A DNA stretch of 5,129 bases from an uncultured bacterium (lineage in GTDB: Bacteria; Planctomycetota; Planctomycetia; Pirellulales; UBA1268). The stretch's first letter is position 1. Every line of letters starts with the position of its first letter. The translations under genes were made by a program, and so were the position numbers. Shown here one piece after another: positions 1 to 5,129 of the stretch. A model generated the notes under the pieces. The model saw nothing but the letters and a program-made list of their open reading frames with translations, was not told the DNA's origin and did not search any database. The stretch is from NCBI GenBank assembly GCA_937959175.1, contig CALGAS010000252.1, positions 1 through 5,129 of the forward strand. Direction: 5' to 3'.

Positions 1-414
1 CAGCTGGATTACCCCCAGGATCGTCCGCTCCCGGGCCCGGGGTGTTTCCTCGAGGCCACCGGCGGCCGGCCGAAATCGGAGCCGATAGTTGCGTTTGGGA
101 ATCTCAATCCGGATCGACTCGTCTCGGCCGACTGACCCATAGAAGGCCTCGAGCTGCTTCCGCAGCCGACCGATTTGCATCCGGGCAGCCGCGCCGCGAG
201 AACTCGCCGCCTGGCCGCCAAGGCCGAGAACGTCATCGGCGACGGCGTATTGGCCGAGGGAGGTGCCTTCCCCGCTGAGCGTTTTTTCGACGAGATACCG
301 AAGCACCTGGCAGAGTTTCGGCGAGGCCTGAAACGCATCGCTCTCGCAGATGCGGTCAACGTGTCTCGATATCGCACCGTGATCGAAACGATCCATGTTC
401 ACCCGAATAGTCAT
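1..414 (-). CDS. N-terminal part of winged-helix-like regulator/sensor protein (truncated by window edge)
   Basis: An open frame runs from ATG at 414 to the window edge without a stop, giving 138 residues of a longer protein. Residues ~8-115 resemble the N-terminal domain found before TolB-like/TPR or other sensory regions in many Planctomycetes, Acidobacteria and alphaproteobacteria. The pattern is a helix around S25-DAF-ASPKL-VLRYLVE-TL (25-46), then a LGQYAVADDVLG block (53-64), an 'RMQIGRLRKQLEAFY' helix (78-92) and a closing 'IRIEIPKRNYRLRF' strand pair (101-114). The family usually reads 'R-VEA-RLRR-L-YY' and 'I-LPKG-Y-P-F' in the last two places. The fold is thought to be OmpR-like winged helix, so DNA binding is plausible but unproven. 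An in-frame TGA at 418-420 limits the start to ATG 414, GTG 402 or ATG 396. No strong ribosome site separates them. The effector part lies outside the window. It is divergent from the PEP-CTERM gene. Confidence 0.8.
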   Translation of the reverse strand, partial: MTIRVNMDRFDHGAISRHVDRICESDAFQASPKLCQVLRYLVEKTLSGEGTSLGQYAVADDVLGLGGQAASSRGAAARMQIGRLRKQLEAFYGSVGRDESIRIEIPKRNYRLRFRPAAGGLEETPRARERTILGVIQL

Positions 415-443
415 CTTTCACGGTCGGACAGAAGCCACCTAAG

Positions 444-452
444 AAGATAGCA
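444..452 (-). promoter_or_regulatory. Weak extended -10 promoter candidate for the leftward regulator gene
   Basis: The minus strand reads TGC-TATCTT, an extended -10 form matching TATAAT at 4 of 6 positions. Transcription would start near 437, giving a leader of about 23 nt before ATG 414. There is no recognisable -35 element 17 bp upstream. Such short matches occur by chance, so this is only a candidate. Confidence 0.25.
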
Positions 453-518
453 GCCGCAGACCCGCCGCACACACGCCGCCCCGTGGCGGAAAATATGTTT
501 CGCAGCGGCCCTTGCCGT

Positions 519-545
519 TCTCAGGCAAACGATCGCTGCCTGAGA
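519..545. repeat. 27-bp perfect inverted repeat, possible operator
   Basis: TCTCAGGCA (519-527) and its exact reverse complement TGCCTGAGA (537-545) flank a 9-nt spacer that itself contains CGATCG. The two-fold symmetry and two-turn half-site spacing suit a dimeric DNA-binding protein. It lies about 105 bp upstream of the leftward gene's start, so it could serve that gene, but it could also be an RNA hairpin or part of a dispersed repeat. The symmetry is visible; the role is inferred. Confidence 0.55.
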
Positions 546-580
546 GACTGCTTCCTGAGATACCTAAGAGACCAGGACCC

Positions 581-600
581 GCCGGCGGCCTCCCGCCGGC
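581..600. repeat. GC-rich hairpin, 8-bp stem
   Basis: GCCGGCGG (581-588) pairs perfectly with CCGCCGGC (593-600) around a 4-nt loop. No T-run follows on the plus strand or A-run on the other side, and it lies between divergent genes, so it is not an obvious terminator. In GC-rich DNA such a stem can arise by chance. Confidence 0.4.
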
Positions 601-659
601 CACAACACGCCGCATTACCTTGCGTGACGTTCTGTGAGCATCTGGTGAGCGGCGGCCCG

Positions 660-680
660 GGTGGGGCGATTCGCCCCACC
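660..680. repeat. Palindrome 1 of 3, GCGATTCGC core
   Basis: Ten-base arms GGTGGGGCGA and TCGCCCCACC flank a single central T, giving a 21-bp near-perfect palindrome. An identical copy lies at 714-734, and a shorter relative with the same GCGATTCGC core at 684-700. It centres about 240 bp upstream of the predicted start of the PEP-CTERM transcript. Confidence 0.8.
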
Positions 681-683
681 GAC

Positions 684-700
684 TGGAGCGATTCGCTCCA
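684..700. repeat. Palindrome 2 of 3, variant arms
   Basis: TGGAGCG and CGCTCCA flank ATT, giving a 17-bp palindrome. The core GCGATTCGC is the same as in its two neighbours, while the outer bases differ in a compensatory way (GGAGC/GCTCC against GGGGC/GCCCC). Symmetric change of both arms suggests the symmetry itself is kept. Confidence 0.75.
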
Positions 701-713
701 CCCCTCGGCGCTA

Positions 714-734
714 GGTGGGGCGATTCGCCCCACC
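714..734. repeat. Palindrome 3 of 3, exact copy of palindrome 1
   Basis: This is identical over all 21 bases to 660-680, displaced by 54 bp. Centres of the three palindromes (670, 692, 724) are 22 and 32 bp apart, close to two and three DNA turns, which would put all three on one face of the helix. The flanks are not repeated, so this is not a simple tandem duplication. Confidence 0.8.
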
Positions 735-788
735 GCTGCAGCCAGGCAACACGGAAGCGACCTGACGTAAATCTGCGCAACACGTCTG

Positions 789-815
789 AAAAAAATGCGT
801 TTTTCTGCGGCTTTT
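789..815. other. Phased A/T tracts, predicted curved DNA
   Basis: Seven A's (789-795), five T's (800-804) and four T's (812-815) sit in otherwise GC-rich DNA, with centres about 10 and 11.5 bp apart. Tracts phased at one helical turn give intrinsic curvature. The segment lies between the palindrome cluster and the -24/-12 promoter, where a bend would favour contact between a bound activator and polymerase. No good IHF consensus was found here. The role is inferred. Confidence 0.45.
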
Positions 816-883
816 CGCCAATCCGATGCCGCGTCAGGAACAAGTTTCGAATCTCGGTCAACTCACTCACCGGAGGGGTCTTT

Positions 884-898
884 TGGCACGCCAGTTGC
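884..898 (+). promoter_or_regulatory. Sigma-54 (RpoN) -24/-12 promoter for the PEP-CTERM gene
   Basis: The sequence TGGCACG-CCAG-TTGC matches the sigma-54 consensus TGGCACG-N4-TTGC at every defined base. The invariant GG (885-886) and GC (897-898) are separated by exactly 10 bp. A T precedes the TGG, as the consensus pyrimidine requires. Transcription is expected to start near 910, leaving a leader of about 78 nt to the ATG at 988. Promoters of this class need an ATP-driven enhancer-binding activator, usually bound about 80-200 bp upstream. PEP-CTERM genes in some proteobacteria are known to depend on RpoN with the PrsK/PrsR pair. The match is seen directly; use in vivo is inferred. Confidence 0.8.
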
Positions 899-914
899 GG
901 ATAGTTCTCGCAAC
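894..914. repeat. Small inverted repeat over the -12 element and start site
   Basis: GTTGCG (894-899) and CGCAAC (909-914) are perfect reverse complements with a 9-nt spacer. The left arm contains the -12 TTGC and the right arm covers the predicted transcription start. It might be a repressor site or help DNA melting, but six-base arms are short enough to be chance. Confidence 0.3.
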
Positions 915-974
915 AAAGAGATGTTCCGCTGAATCAGCACCCACCACGTCCTCTCTCGATTTTCCCGCCTTTCC

Positions 975-980
975 GAGGAG
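975..980 (+). promoter_or_regulatory. Ribosome binding site that fixes the PEP-CTERM gene start
   Basis: GAGGAG lies 7 nt before ATG 988, an optimal Shine-Dalgarno spacing. It favours this start over the upstream in-frame ATG at 826, which would also lie upstream of the predicted transcription start. Confidence 0.8.
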
Positions 981-987
981 ATTTTCA

Positions 988-1503
988 ATGCTTTCGACGA
1001 TTTTTCAGTTTGCCGCCGCCGCTGCCCTGGCCGCCGCCAGCTTCCTCATTCAGACCTCGGCCCAGGCGTCGGTAGCCGCCCCACAGGCTTCCCTCCTCCC
1101 GTCGGCGATCACGGTCGACATCCGGACGTATCGCGTTGATTTCACCTCGCTCGAGGTTCCTTACGCTCCGAGCGCGTGGCGGCTCGAGACCGCTCAAGTG
1201 TTCCCCGAGTTTCTCACCGCTCCTGCCGCCCTCCAGCCGACCGGCTCGCTGATCTGGGCTGGCATCGACTCGATCGGCCCGCGGGAGCCGTTCTGGACCC
1301 CGCGAAGTGGCGAGTCGGGCGTGCTGGAGTTCGTCGAGCAGAGCCCGAATCTCGCGCTGCTCGTGGGCCGGCCCGCTCCCGAGCCGCCCGCGATCGTGAT
1401 GGCTGGTTTTGCCCTCACCGTCGGGGCGGTCTGGACCGGTTACCGCCGCCGCAAGAAGGTCACCGCCACCGAGGCCGGCCCCACTGAAGACGCAATCAGC
1501 TGA
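988..1503 (+). CDS. PEP-CTERM sorting-signal exported protein, 171 aa, unknown function
   Basis: The start at 988 has a good ribosome site and gives a clear signal peptide: an Ala-rich hydrophobic stretch at residues 8-21 and a likely cut after A-Q-A at 27. The C-terminus is a PEP-CTERM signal: P-E-P at 131-133, a hydrophobic helix at about 134-151 (IVMAGFALTVGAVW), then RRRKK at 153-157. Such proteins cross the inner membrane by Sec and are recognised by an exosortase (EpsH/XrtA family), usually alongside exopolysaccharide production. The mature part (28-130) is short, Pro/Ala-rich and shows no domain I recognise, so its role is unknown. A tail of 14 residues after the basic cluster (158-171) is longer than usual. 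A sigma-54 promoter lies 90 bp upstream. The stop overlaps the end of the convergent putA by 8 nt. No exosortase gene is in the window. The PEP-CTERM call is strong, though only one protein is seen. Confidence 0.85.
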   Translation: MLSTIFQFAAAAALAAASFLIQTSAQASVAAPQASLLPSAITVDIRTYRVDFTSLEVPYAPSAWRLETAQVFPEFLTAPAALQPTGSLIWAGIDSIGPREPFWTPRSGESGVLEFVEQSPNLALLVGRPAPEPPAIVMAGFALTVGAVWTGYRRRKKVTATEAGPTEDAIS

Positions 1504-4500
1504 CCGGCCGACGCGGCTCTTCGCTGCGGCGGCCGAGGTTGCCGTAGCGATGGTAGTCGTATGAGATGCTCTGCTCCCGCAGATACCAGAGCAGTTCGAT
1601 CCGGCCCACGCCCATCACGGGCACGTCGGCAATCCAGCAGCCTTCGACCGCCGCCTGCTTTCGGATCGCCGCCGGTACGCGATCCCGACCGGCATACCGC
1701 AGCCGCACGTCGGGCTGCGAGAGCAGCGGCAACAGGGCGTCATCGGGCTGCTCGGCCAACTCAATCCCGGCAGCCCACGACTCGGTCCAGGCATCGAGCC
1801 GGTCGTGCCACTCGCTCGGGCAGCCCGGAGCAAACGAGGCGACGACCCGGCTGCCGGTCACTCGCGCGGCCGCCACGCGGGCAACTACCTCGAACCACCC
1901 GTCGGCCGGCGTGATCCGCACGCAGACAACCGCGAAGGGCACGTAGCGACGGAGGTTGTCTTGGCCGAGCAGCCGCAGGTGGTCGTGCTCCTGGGAAAAC
2001 TCTTCCCGCCAGGCGGCGTCGTAACTGGCCAGGGCCGCCCGCAGCCGCGGCCCGTCTGGATCCTCAGCGAGGCAGCCGGCCAGGGCCGCCAGGTCGGCGT
2101 GCTCGATCGAGCCAGCCGGGCCGCCGCCGCCCACGTCCTCAAAATCCATGAAGGCCGCGACGTAGTTGGGTCCGCCCGCCTTGAGCCCGGGGCCGATCGC
2201 CGACTTGCCCCAGCCGCCGAAGGGCTGGCGGAGCACCACGGCACCGGTCGTGCCCCGATTGATGTAGAGATTGCCTGCCCGGATGCCCCGCTTCCAGAGG
2301 TCGATCTCGCGGTCGTCGAGGCTGTGGATGGCGCTGGTCAGCCCGTAGCCGGTCGCGTTGACGACGTCGATCGCCTCGTCGAGCCGCGCAAACCGCATCA
2401 CACCCAACAGCGGCCCGAAGAACTCCGTCTCGTGCGTCAGGCTGCCGGGCTGCACGCCGTACTTCACGCCGGGTGACCAGAGATTCGGATTGTCGCCGAC
2501 CGGCCGCGGCTCGACGGCCCAACTCTCGCCCGGCTCGAGCGTCGTCAGGCCCCGCTTGAGCAGGCCGGCCGGCGGCCGGATCAGCGGACCAAGCCTGGTC
2601 TGAAGCTCGTCGGCCGGGCCGACCGCGAGGCTCTCAACGGCATCGCAGAGCATCCGCTTAAAATCGGGGTCGTCGTAAACCTCCGCTTCCAAGAGCAACA
2701 GCGACGTCGCCGAGCACTTCTGGCCGCCGTGGCCGAAGGCGGAGTGCACGATGTGCTTGATCGCCAGCTCCCGGTCGCTCATCGCCGTCACGATCGTGGC
2801 ATTCTTGCCGCCGGTCTCCGCCGAGAGCCGCAGCTCGGGCCGCGCTGCCAGCATCGTGAGGGCGGTGTCGGTGCCGCCGGTGAGAATCACCGCCGCGACG
2901 GCCGGATCGGCCACCAGCCGCGCTCCCGGCCCCGCCCCCGGGCAGGGCACAAACTGCAGCGTCTGCCGTGAAACGCCGGCCCGCCAGAAGCAGCAACAGA
3001 CCTCCCAGGCGGTCAGCACGGTGTCGGAGGCCGGCTTCACGATCACCGTGTTGCCCGCCGCCAAAGCCGCCGCGATCCCCCCGCAGGGAATCGCAATCGG
3101 AAAGTTCCAGGGGGGCACCACCACGACCGTGCCGCAGCCGCGGGCCGCGACGCCGGGCAGCTCGTGAAACGACCGCGCTGCCGCCCGGTAGAGTTCGACG
3201 AAGTCGACCGCCTCGGACACCTCCGGGTCGGCCTCGGTCAGCAGCTTTCCCCCCTCGAGCATCGCGACGCGGAGCAGCTCGCCCCGGGCTCGCCGCAACT
3301 CTTGGGCCGCCCGACCGAGCATCGCGCTGCGATCATCGACCGAGCGGCTTCGCCAGCCGTCGGAATCGGCCACGCCGCAGGCCACCGCCTCGTCGATCTC
3401 CCGCTCGGTCGCTACCGCATGGCGACAGACCGCCACCTCGGGCCGCGAGGGATTGCCGCAGGCCCGCGTCGCGAGGCCGGCAACCTCCCGACCGGTGACG
3501 ACCACCGGCACGATCCGGCCGACAAGGTCGCCGGAGTCGCGGCCGACGAGCCCGGCGGCCCAGGCGGCGTTCTGCTCGAGGCACCAGTCGGTATCGGGCT
3601 CGTTGTCGAAGTCGGCCCAGGGACGCTCGGGCTGCGGCTCGGGAAACGCCTCCGTGCGGCGGTCCTGCGTCCGCCGCGGCTCGTCCGAGACCGGCGTGAC
3701 GAGCGACTCGCGAAAGCCCCGCTCGAGGAGCTGCCACTCGTCGCTGCCGACGGTCAGCCGGAAGGCGTGGCCGAGGAAGTTTTCCGGGCCGGTGTTTTCA
3801 TCGAGCCGGCGAATCAGGTAGCCGATCGCGTTGAGGAAATCTTCCTGGCGGCAGGCCGGGGCGTAGAGCAGCAGCCGCTTGGTGTGGTTGAGCAGGGCCC
3901 GCCGCTGGTGGTTGGCCATCCCCTCGAGCATCTCAAACTGCACCCGCTCGCCAGCCTCGCAGGCGGCAGCACGCACCAGGCCGTAGGCGACGTCGAAGAG
4001 ATTGTGGGACCCGATCCCGATCCGCACCGCCTCGAGGTGCTCGGGCCGGAGGGCATAGTCGAGCATCCGCTTGAAGTTGGCGTCGGTCTCGAGCTTCGTC
4101 TGGTAGGGAGCCTGGGGCCAGCCATGGACCGCGGCATCGATCCGCTCCATCTCCATGTTGGCCCCCTTGACGATCCGGATCGTCACCGCCGCCCCGCCAG
4201 AGGCCACCCGCTGCCGGGCCCAGTCGGTGATCCGCCGCTGCCAGTGAAACGAGTCGGGCACGTAGGCCTGGAGGGCGATCCCCGCCCGCACCTGCTCGAG
4301 CCCGGGCCGGTCGAGCGTCTGCATGAAGGCCTCGGCCGTCAGCGAGAGATCCCGATACTCCTCCATGTCGAGGTAGACGAGTTTGGGAACCGCCCGCCCG
4401 TCGGCGGTGGTGAAGGTCGTCTCGGCCGCCGCCCGGTAGAGCCGCTCGAGGCGATCACAGAGCCGCTCGAGCGTCTGCTTGCGGGCGATCGGGAGGATCT

Positions 4501-5068
4501 GCGAGTCGATCGTCGAGATCTTCACCGACAACACCTCGACGTCCGGCGACCGGACCGCCGCCAGGTATTTCTCCAGTCGCAGGCGGGCCTCGCCTTCGCC
4601 CAGCAGCGCCTCCCCGAGGAGGTTGAGATTCATCCGCAGCCCTTGCCGCCGGCGGGCCGCCAGATGGGGGCCGAGCAGCTCGGGCTCGGCTGGAAGCACG
4701 ACGTTGGCCGTCTCGTGCTGGAGGTGCGACTTGACCAGCGGCACCGTCACCGACGGCAGCCAGCCGCCGAAGGTCTGGAAGCCGAGCAGCAGGGCCTGAT
4801 CGAGCGGCCCGAAGAACCGGGGAATCCCCTGGACGTCGAGGATGTGGGTGAACTGCTCGGCGGTGCGGGCGGCGGCCCGCGAGCGGAAGGCCTGGTCGGT
4901 CAGCTCGACGAGCGTCGCCTTGTCGGCCGGATTCTGGAGCATCCGGTCGAGCTCGGCCTGCTGCCGCCGCTCGGCCCGCGTCTGGAGCTCGATCGCCTCC
5001 CGCTGCAGGTCCGCAGCGAGTTCGACCGCCGCGTCAGCTACCGCCGCGGTCTGGTCAACGCCTTGCAT
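1496..5068 (-). CDS. putA: Bifunctional proline dehydrogenase / L-glutamate-gamma-semialdehyde dehydrogenase (PutA)
   Basis: This 1190-residue enzyme oxidises proline to pyrroline-5-carboxylate with FAD, then to glutamate with NAD+, passing electrons to the quinone pool. The proline dehydrogenase barrel spans about 70-455: DMEEY at 234-238, VKGA at 300-303, and Y417, R420, R421 and E424 of YLIRRLDEN, equivalent to E. coli Y552, R555, R556 and E559. The aldehyde dehydrogenase domain spans about 500-980: PWNFP at 653-657 (N655), K678 in VKPA, general base E751 in ETGGKN, catalytic C785 in GGQKCSA, and E882 in EFFGP. The C-terminal tail (about 1000-1190) is the conserved PutA domain, ending in ELLWYLREQS and YHRYGNLG. 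All key residues are present, so it should be active. Residues 1-45 look helical, possibly coiled coil. The ribbon-helix-helix repressor domain of E. coli PutA is missing, so it does not control its own gene that way. It lies 30 nt after a tRNA on the same strand; no clear ribosome site precedes ATG 5068. Confidence 0.96.
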   Translation of the reverse strand: MQGVDQTAAVADAAVELAADLQREAIELQTRAERRQQAELDRMLQNPADKATLVELTDQAFRSRAAARTAEQFTHILDVQGIPRFFGPLDQALLLGFQTFGGWLPSVTVPLVKSHLQHETANVVLPAEPELLGPHLAARRRQGLRMNLNLLGEALLGEGEARLRLEKYLAAVRSPDVEVLSVKISTIDSQILPIARKQTLERLCDRLERLYRAAAETTFTTADGRAVPKLVYLDMEEYRDLSLTAEAFMQTLDRPGLEQVRAGIALQAYVPDSFHWQRRITDWARQRVASGGAAVTIRIVKGANMEMERIDAAVHGWPQAPYQTKLETDANFKRMLDYALRPEHLEAVRIGIGSHNLFDVAYGLVRAAACEAGERVQFEMLEGMANHQRRALLNHTKRLLLYAPACRQEDFLNAIGYLIRRLDENTGPENFLGHAFRLTVGSDEWQLLERGFRESLVTPVSDEPRRTQDRRTEAFPEPQPERPWADFDNEPDTDWCLEQNAAWAAGLVGRDSGDLVGRIVPVVVTGREVAGLATRACGNPSRPEVAVCRHAVATEREIDEAVACGVADSDGWRSRSVDDRSAMLGRAAQELRRARGELLRVAMLEGGKLLTEADPEVSEAVDFVELYRAAARSFHELPGVAARGCGTVVVVPPWNFPIAIPCGGIAAALAAGNTVIVKPASDTVLTAWEVCCCFWRAGVSRQTLQFVPCPGAGPGARLVADPAVAAVILTGGTDTALTMLAARPELRLSAETGGKNATIVTAMSDRELAIKHIVHSAFGHGGQKCSATSLLLLEAEVYDDPDFKRMLCDAVESLAVGPADELQTRLGPLIRPPAGLLKRGLTTLEPGESWAVEPRPVGDNPNLWSPGVKYGVQPGSLTHETEFFGPLLGVMRFARLDEAIDVVNATGYGLTSAIHSLDDREIDLWKRGIRAGNLYINRGTTGAVVLRQPFGGWGKSAIGPGLKAGGPNYVAAFMDFEDVGGGGPAGSIEHADLAALAGCLAEDPDGPRLRAALASYDAAWREEFSQEHDHLRLLGQDNLRRYVPFAVVCVRITPADGWFEVVARVAAARVTGSRVVASFAPGCPSEWHDRLDAWTESWAAGIELAEQPDDALLPLLSQPDVRLRYAGRDRVPAAIRKQAAVEGCWIADVPVMGVGRIELLWYLREQSISYDYHRYGNLGRRSEEPRRPVS
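1505..1535 (+). terminator. Strong hairpin just after the PEP-CTERM stop, possible terminator
   Basis: CGGCCG (1505-1510) pairs with 1530-1535, then after one A-G mismatch CGCGGC (1512-1517) pairs with GCTGCG (1523-1528) around the loop TCTTC. This makes 12 pairs in total, one a G-U wobble. It begins 2 nt after the TGA. The wobble favours folding of the plus-strand RNA. No T-run follows, so it is not a classic intrinsic terminator; it may act as an RNA 3' end or be coincidental, since it also lies inside the putA coding sequence. Confidence 0.35.
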
Positions 5069-5098
5069 GATTCCAACAGGGGAAAGGATGCCGGCAAA

Positions 5099-5129
5099 TG
5101 GGGCCGCTGGGACTCGAACCCAGGATTCA
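5099..5129 (-). tRNA. 3' part of a tRNA gene (cut by window edge), isotype unknown
   Basis: Read on the minus strand, TGAATC is followed by a five-pair T-stem (CTGGG / CCCAG) enclosing the loop TTCGAGT, then the 3' acceptor strand CGGCCCC and discriminator A (5099). The T-arm is textbook. CCA is not encoded, since TTT follows, so it must be added by tRNA nucleotidyltransferase. The anticodon is outside the window. Position 70 is C, so the G3-U70 pair of alanine tRNA is excluded. Confidence 0.88.

Larger units (their letters stand above)
415..987. other. Divergent intergenic regulatory region, noncoding
   Basis: These 573 bases separate two divergent genes and hold no convincing coding sequence. 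Open frames crossing them are low-complexity and run through palindromes and the sigma-54 promoter. The region holds, left to right, a weak promoter candidate for the leftward gene, a 27-bp inverted repeat, a GC hairpin, three related GC-rich palindromes, phased A/T tracts, a strong sigma-54 promoter and the leader of the rightward gene. It is unusually long and structured for the promoter of two ordinary genes. Confidence 0.75.

Noticed and set aside
42..450. Plus-strand open frames opposite the leftward regulator gene
   Set aside because: The minus frame running off the edge carries a recognisable conserved domain; the plus frames do not.
484..500. AT-rich CATATTTT on the minus strand as a -10 box for the regulator gene
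   Set aside because: The only -35-like hexamer (TTGCCT) is about 25 bp away, too far, and the leader would be long.
660..734. CRISPR array or cyanobacterial HIP1-like repeats
   Set aside because: Only three units with unequal spacing and no spacers of constant length. The core is GCGATTCGC, not the HIP1 octamer GCGATCGC.
660..734. Terminator for a neighbouring gene
   Set aside because: Both neighbouring genes are transcribed away from this region, and no T-run follows any of the stems.
439..870. 143-codon minus-strand open frame in the intergenic region
   Set aside because: Its translation is Arg/Gly/Pro-rich with repeated RWGESPH-like segments that come from the palindromes. It also covers the phased tracts and has no ribosome site or family resemblance.
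826..987. Upstream ATG start (54 extra residues) for the PEP-CTERM protein
   Set aside because: It would bury the signal peptide behind an Arg-rich leader and start upstream of the sigma-54 transcription start. ATG 988 has a GAGGAG site at ideal spacing. A TTG at 883 after GGAGG also lies upstream of the start site.
1805..2476. 223-codon plus-strand open frame opposite putA
   Set aside because: Antisense shadow of a GC-rich gene; the putA translation is conserved throughout this stretch and the antisense protein resembles nothing.
2968..3498. 176-codon plus-strand open frame opposite putA
   Set aside because: Extremely Arg/Pro/Ser-rich, as expected for the antisense of GC-rich codons; overlaps the essential dehydrogenase domain.

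Overview
The window is a high-GC bacterial segment with a divergent gene pair on the left and one large metabolic gene filling the right two thirds. Three traits fit a planctomycete (Pirellulales-like) chromosome: an N-terminal regulator domain common in Planctomycetes and Acidobacteria, a PEP-CTERM exported protein behind a -24/-12 (sigma-54) promoter, and a bifunctional PutA with no DNA-binding domain. The assignment is inference. Other high-GC Gram-negative lineages remain possible, and no marker gene here settles it.

Left (1-414, minus): the first 138 codons of a gene that runs off the window edge. It encodes the winged-helix-like N-terminal domain that often precedes TolB-like/TPR or other sensory regions. 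Between it and the next gene (415-987) lies a noncoding divergent regulatory region rich in inverted repeats. It holds a 9-bp-arm palindrome at 519-545, a GC hairpin at 581-600, three related palindromes with a GCGATTCGC core at 660-734, phased A/T tracts at 789-815, and a near-perfect sigma-54 promoter at 884-898.

Middle (988-1503, plus): a 171-aa exported protein with an N-terminal signal peptide and a C-terminal PEP-CTERM sorting signal (PEP, hydrophobic helix, RRRKK). Its expected transcript starts near 910 and has a leader of about 78 nt. The order of palindromes, curved DNA, sigma-54 promoter and PEP-CTERM gene looks like an enhancer-driven promoter. It matches the RpoN control of PEP-CTERM genes known in other bacteria. 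This is the most interesting part of the window.

Right (1496-5068, minus): a full-length, apparently intact bifunctional proline dehydrogenase / L-glutamate-gamma-semialdehyde dehydrogenase (PutA, 1190 aa). It oxidises proline to glutamate. Its stop codon overlaps the convergent PEP-CTERM gene by 8 nt. Only 30 nt upstream of its start, on the same strand, is the 3' end of a tRNA cut by the right edge (5099-5129), so tRNA and putA may share a transcript. No mobile element, CRISPR array or rRNA was seen.
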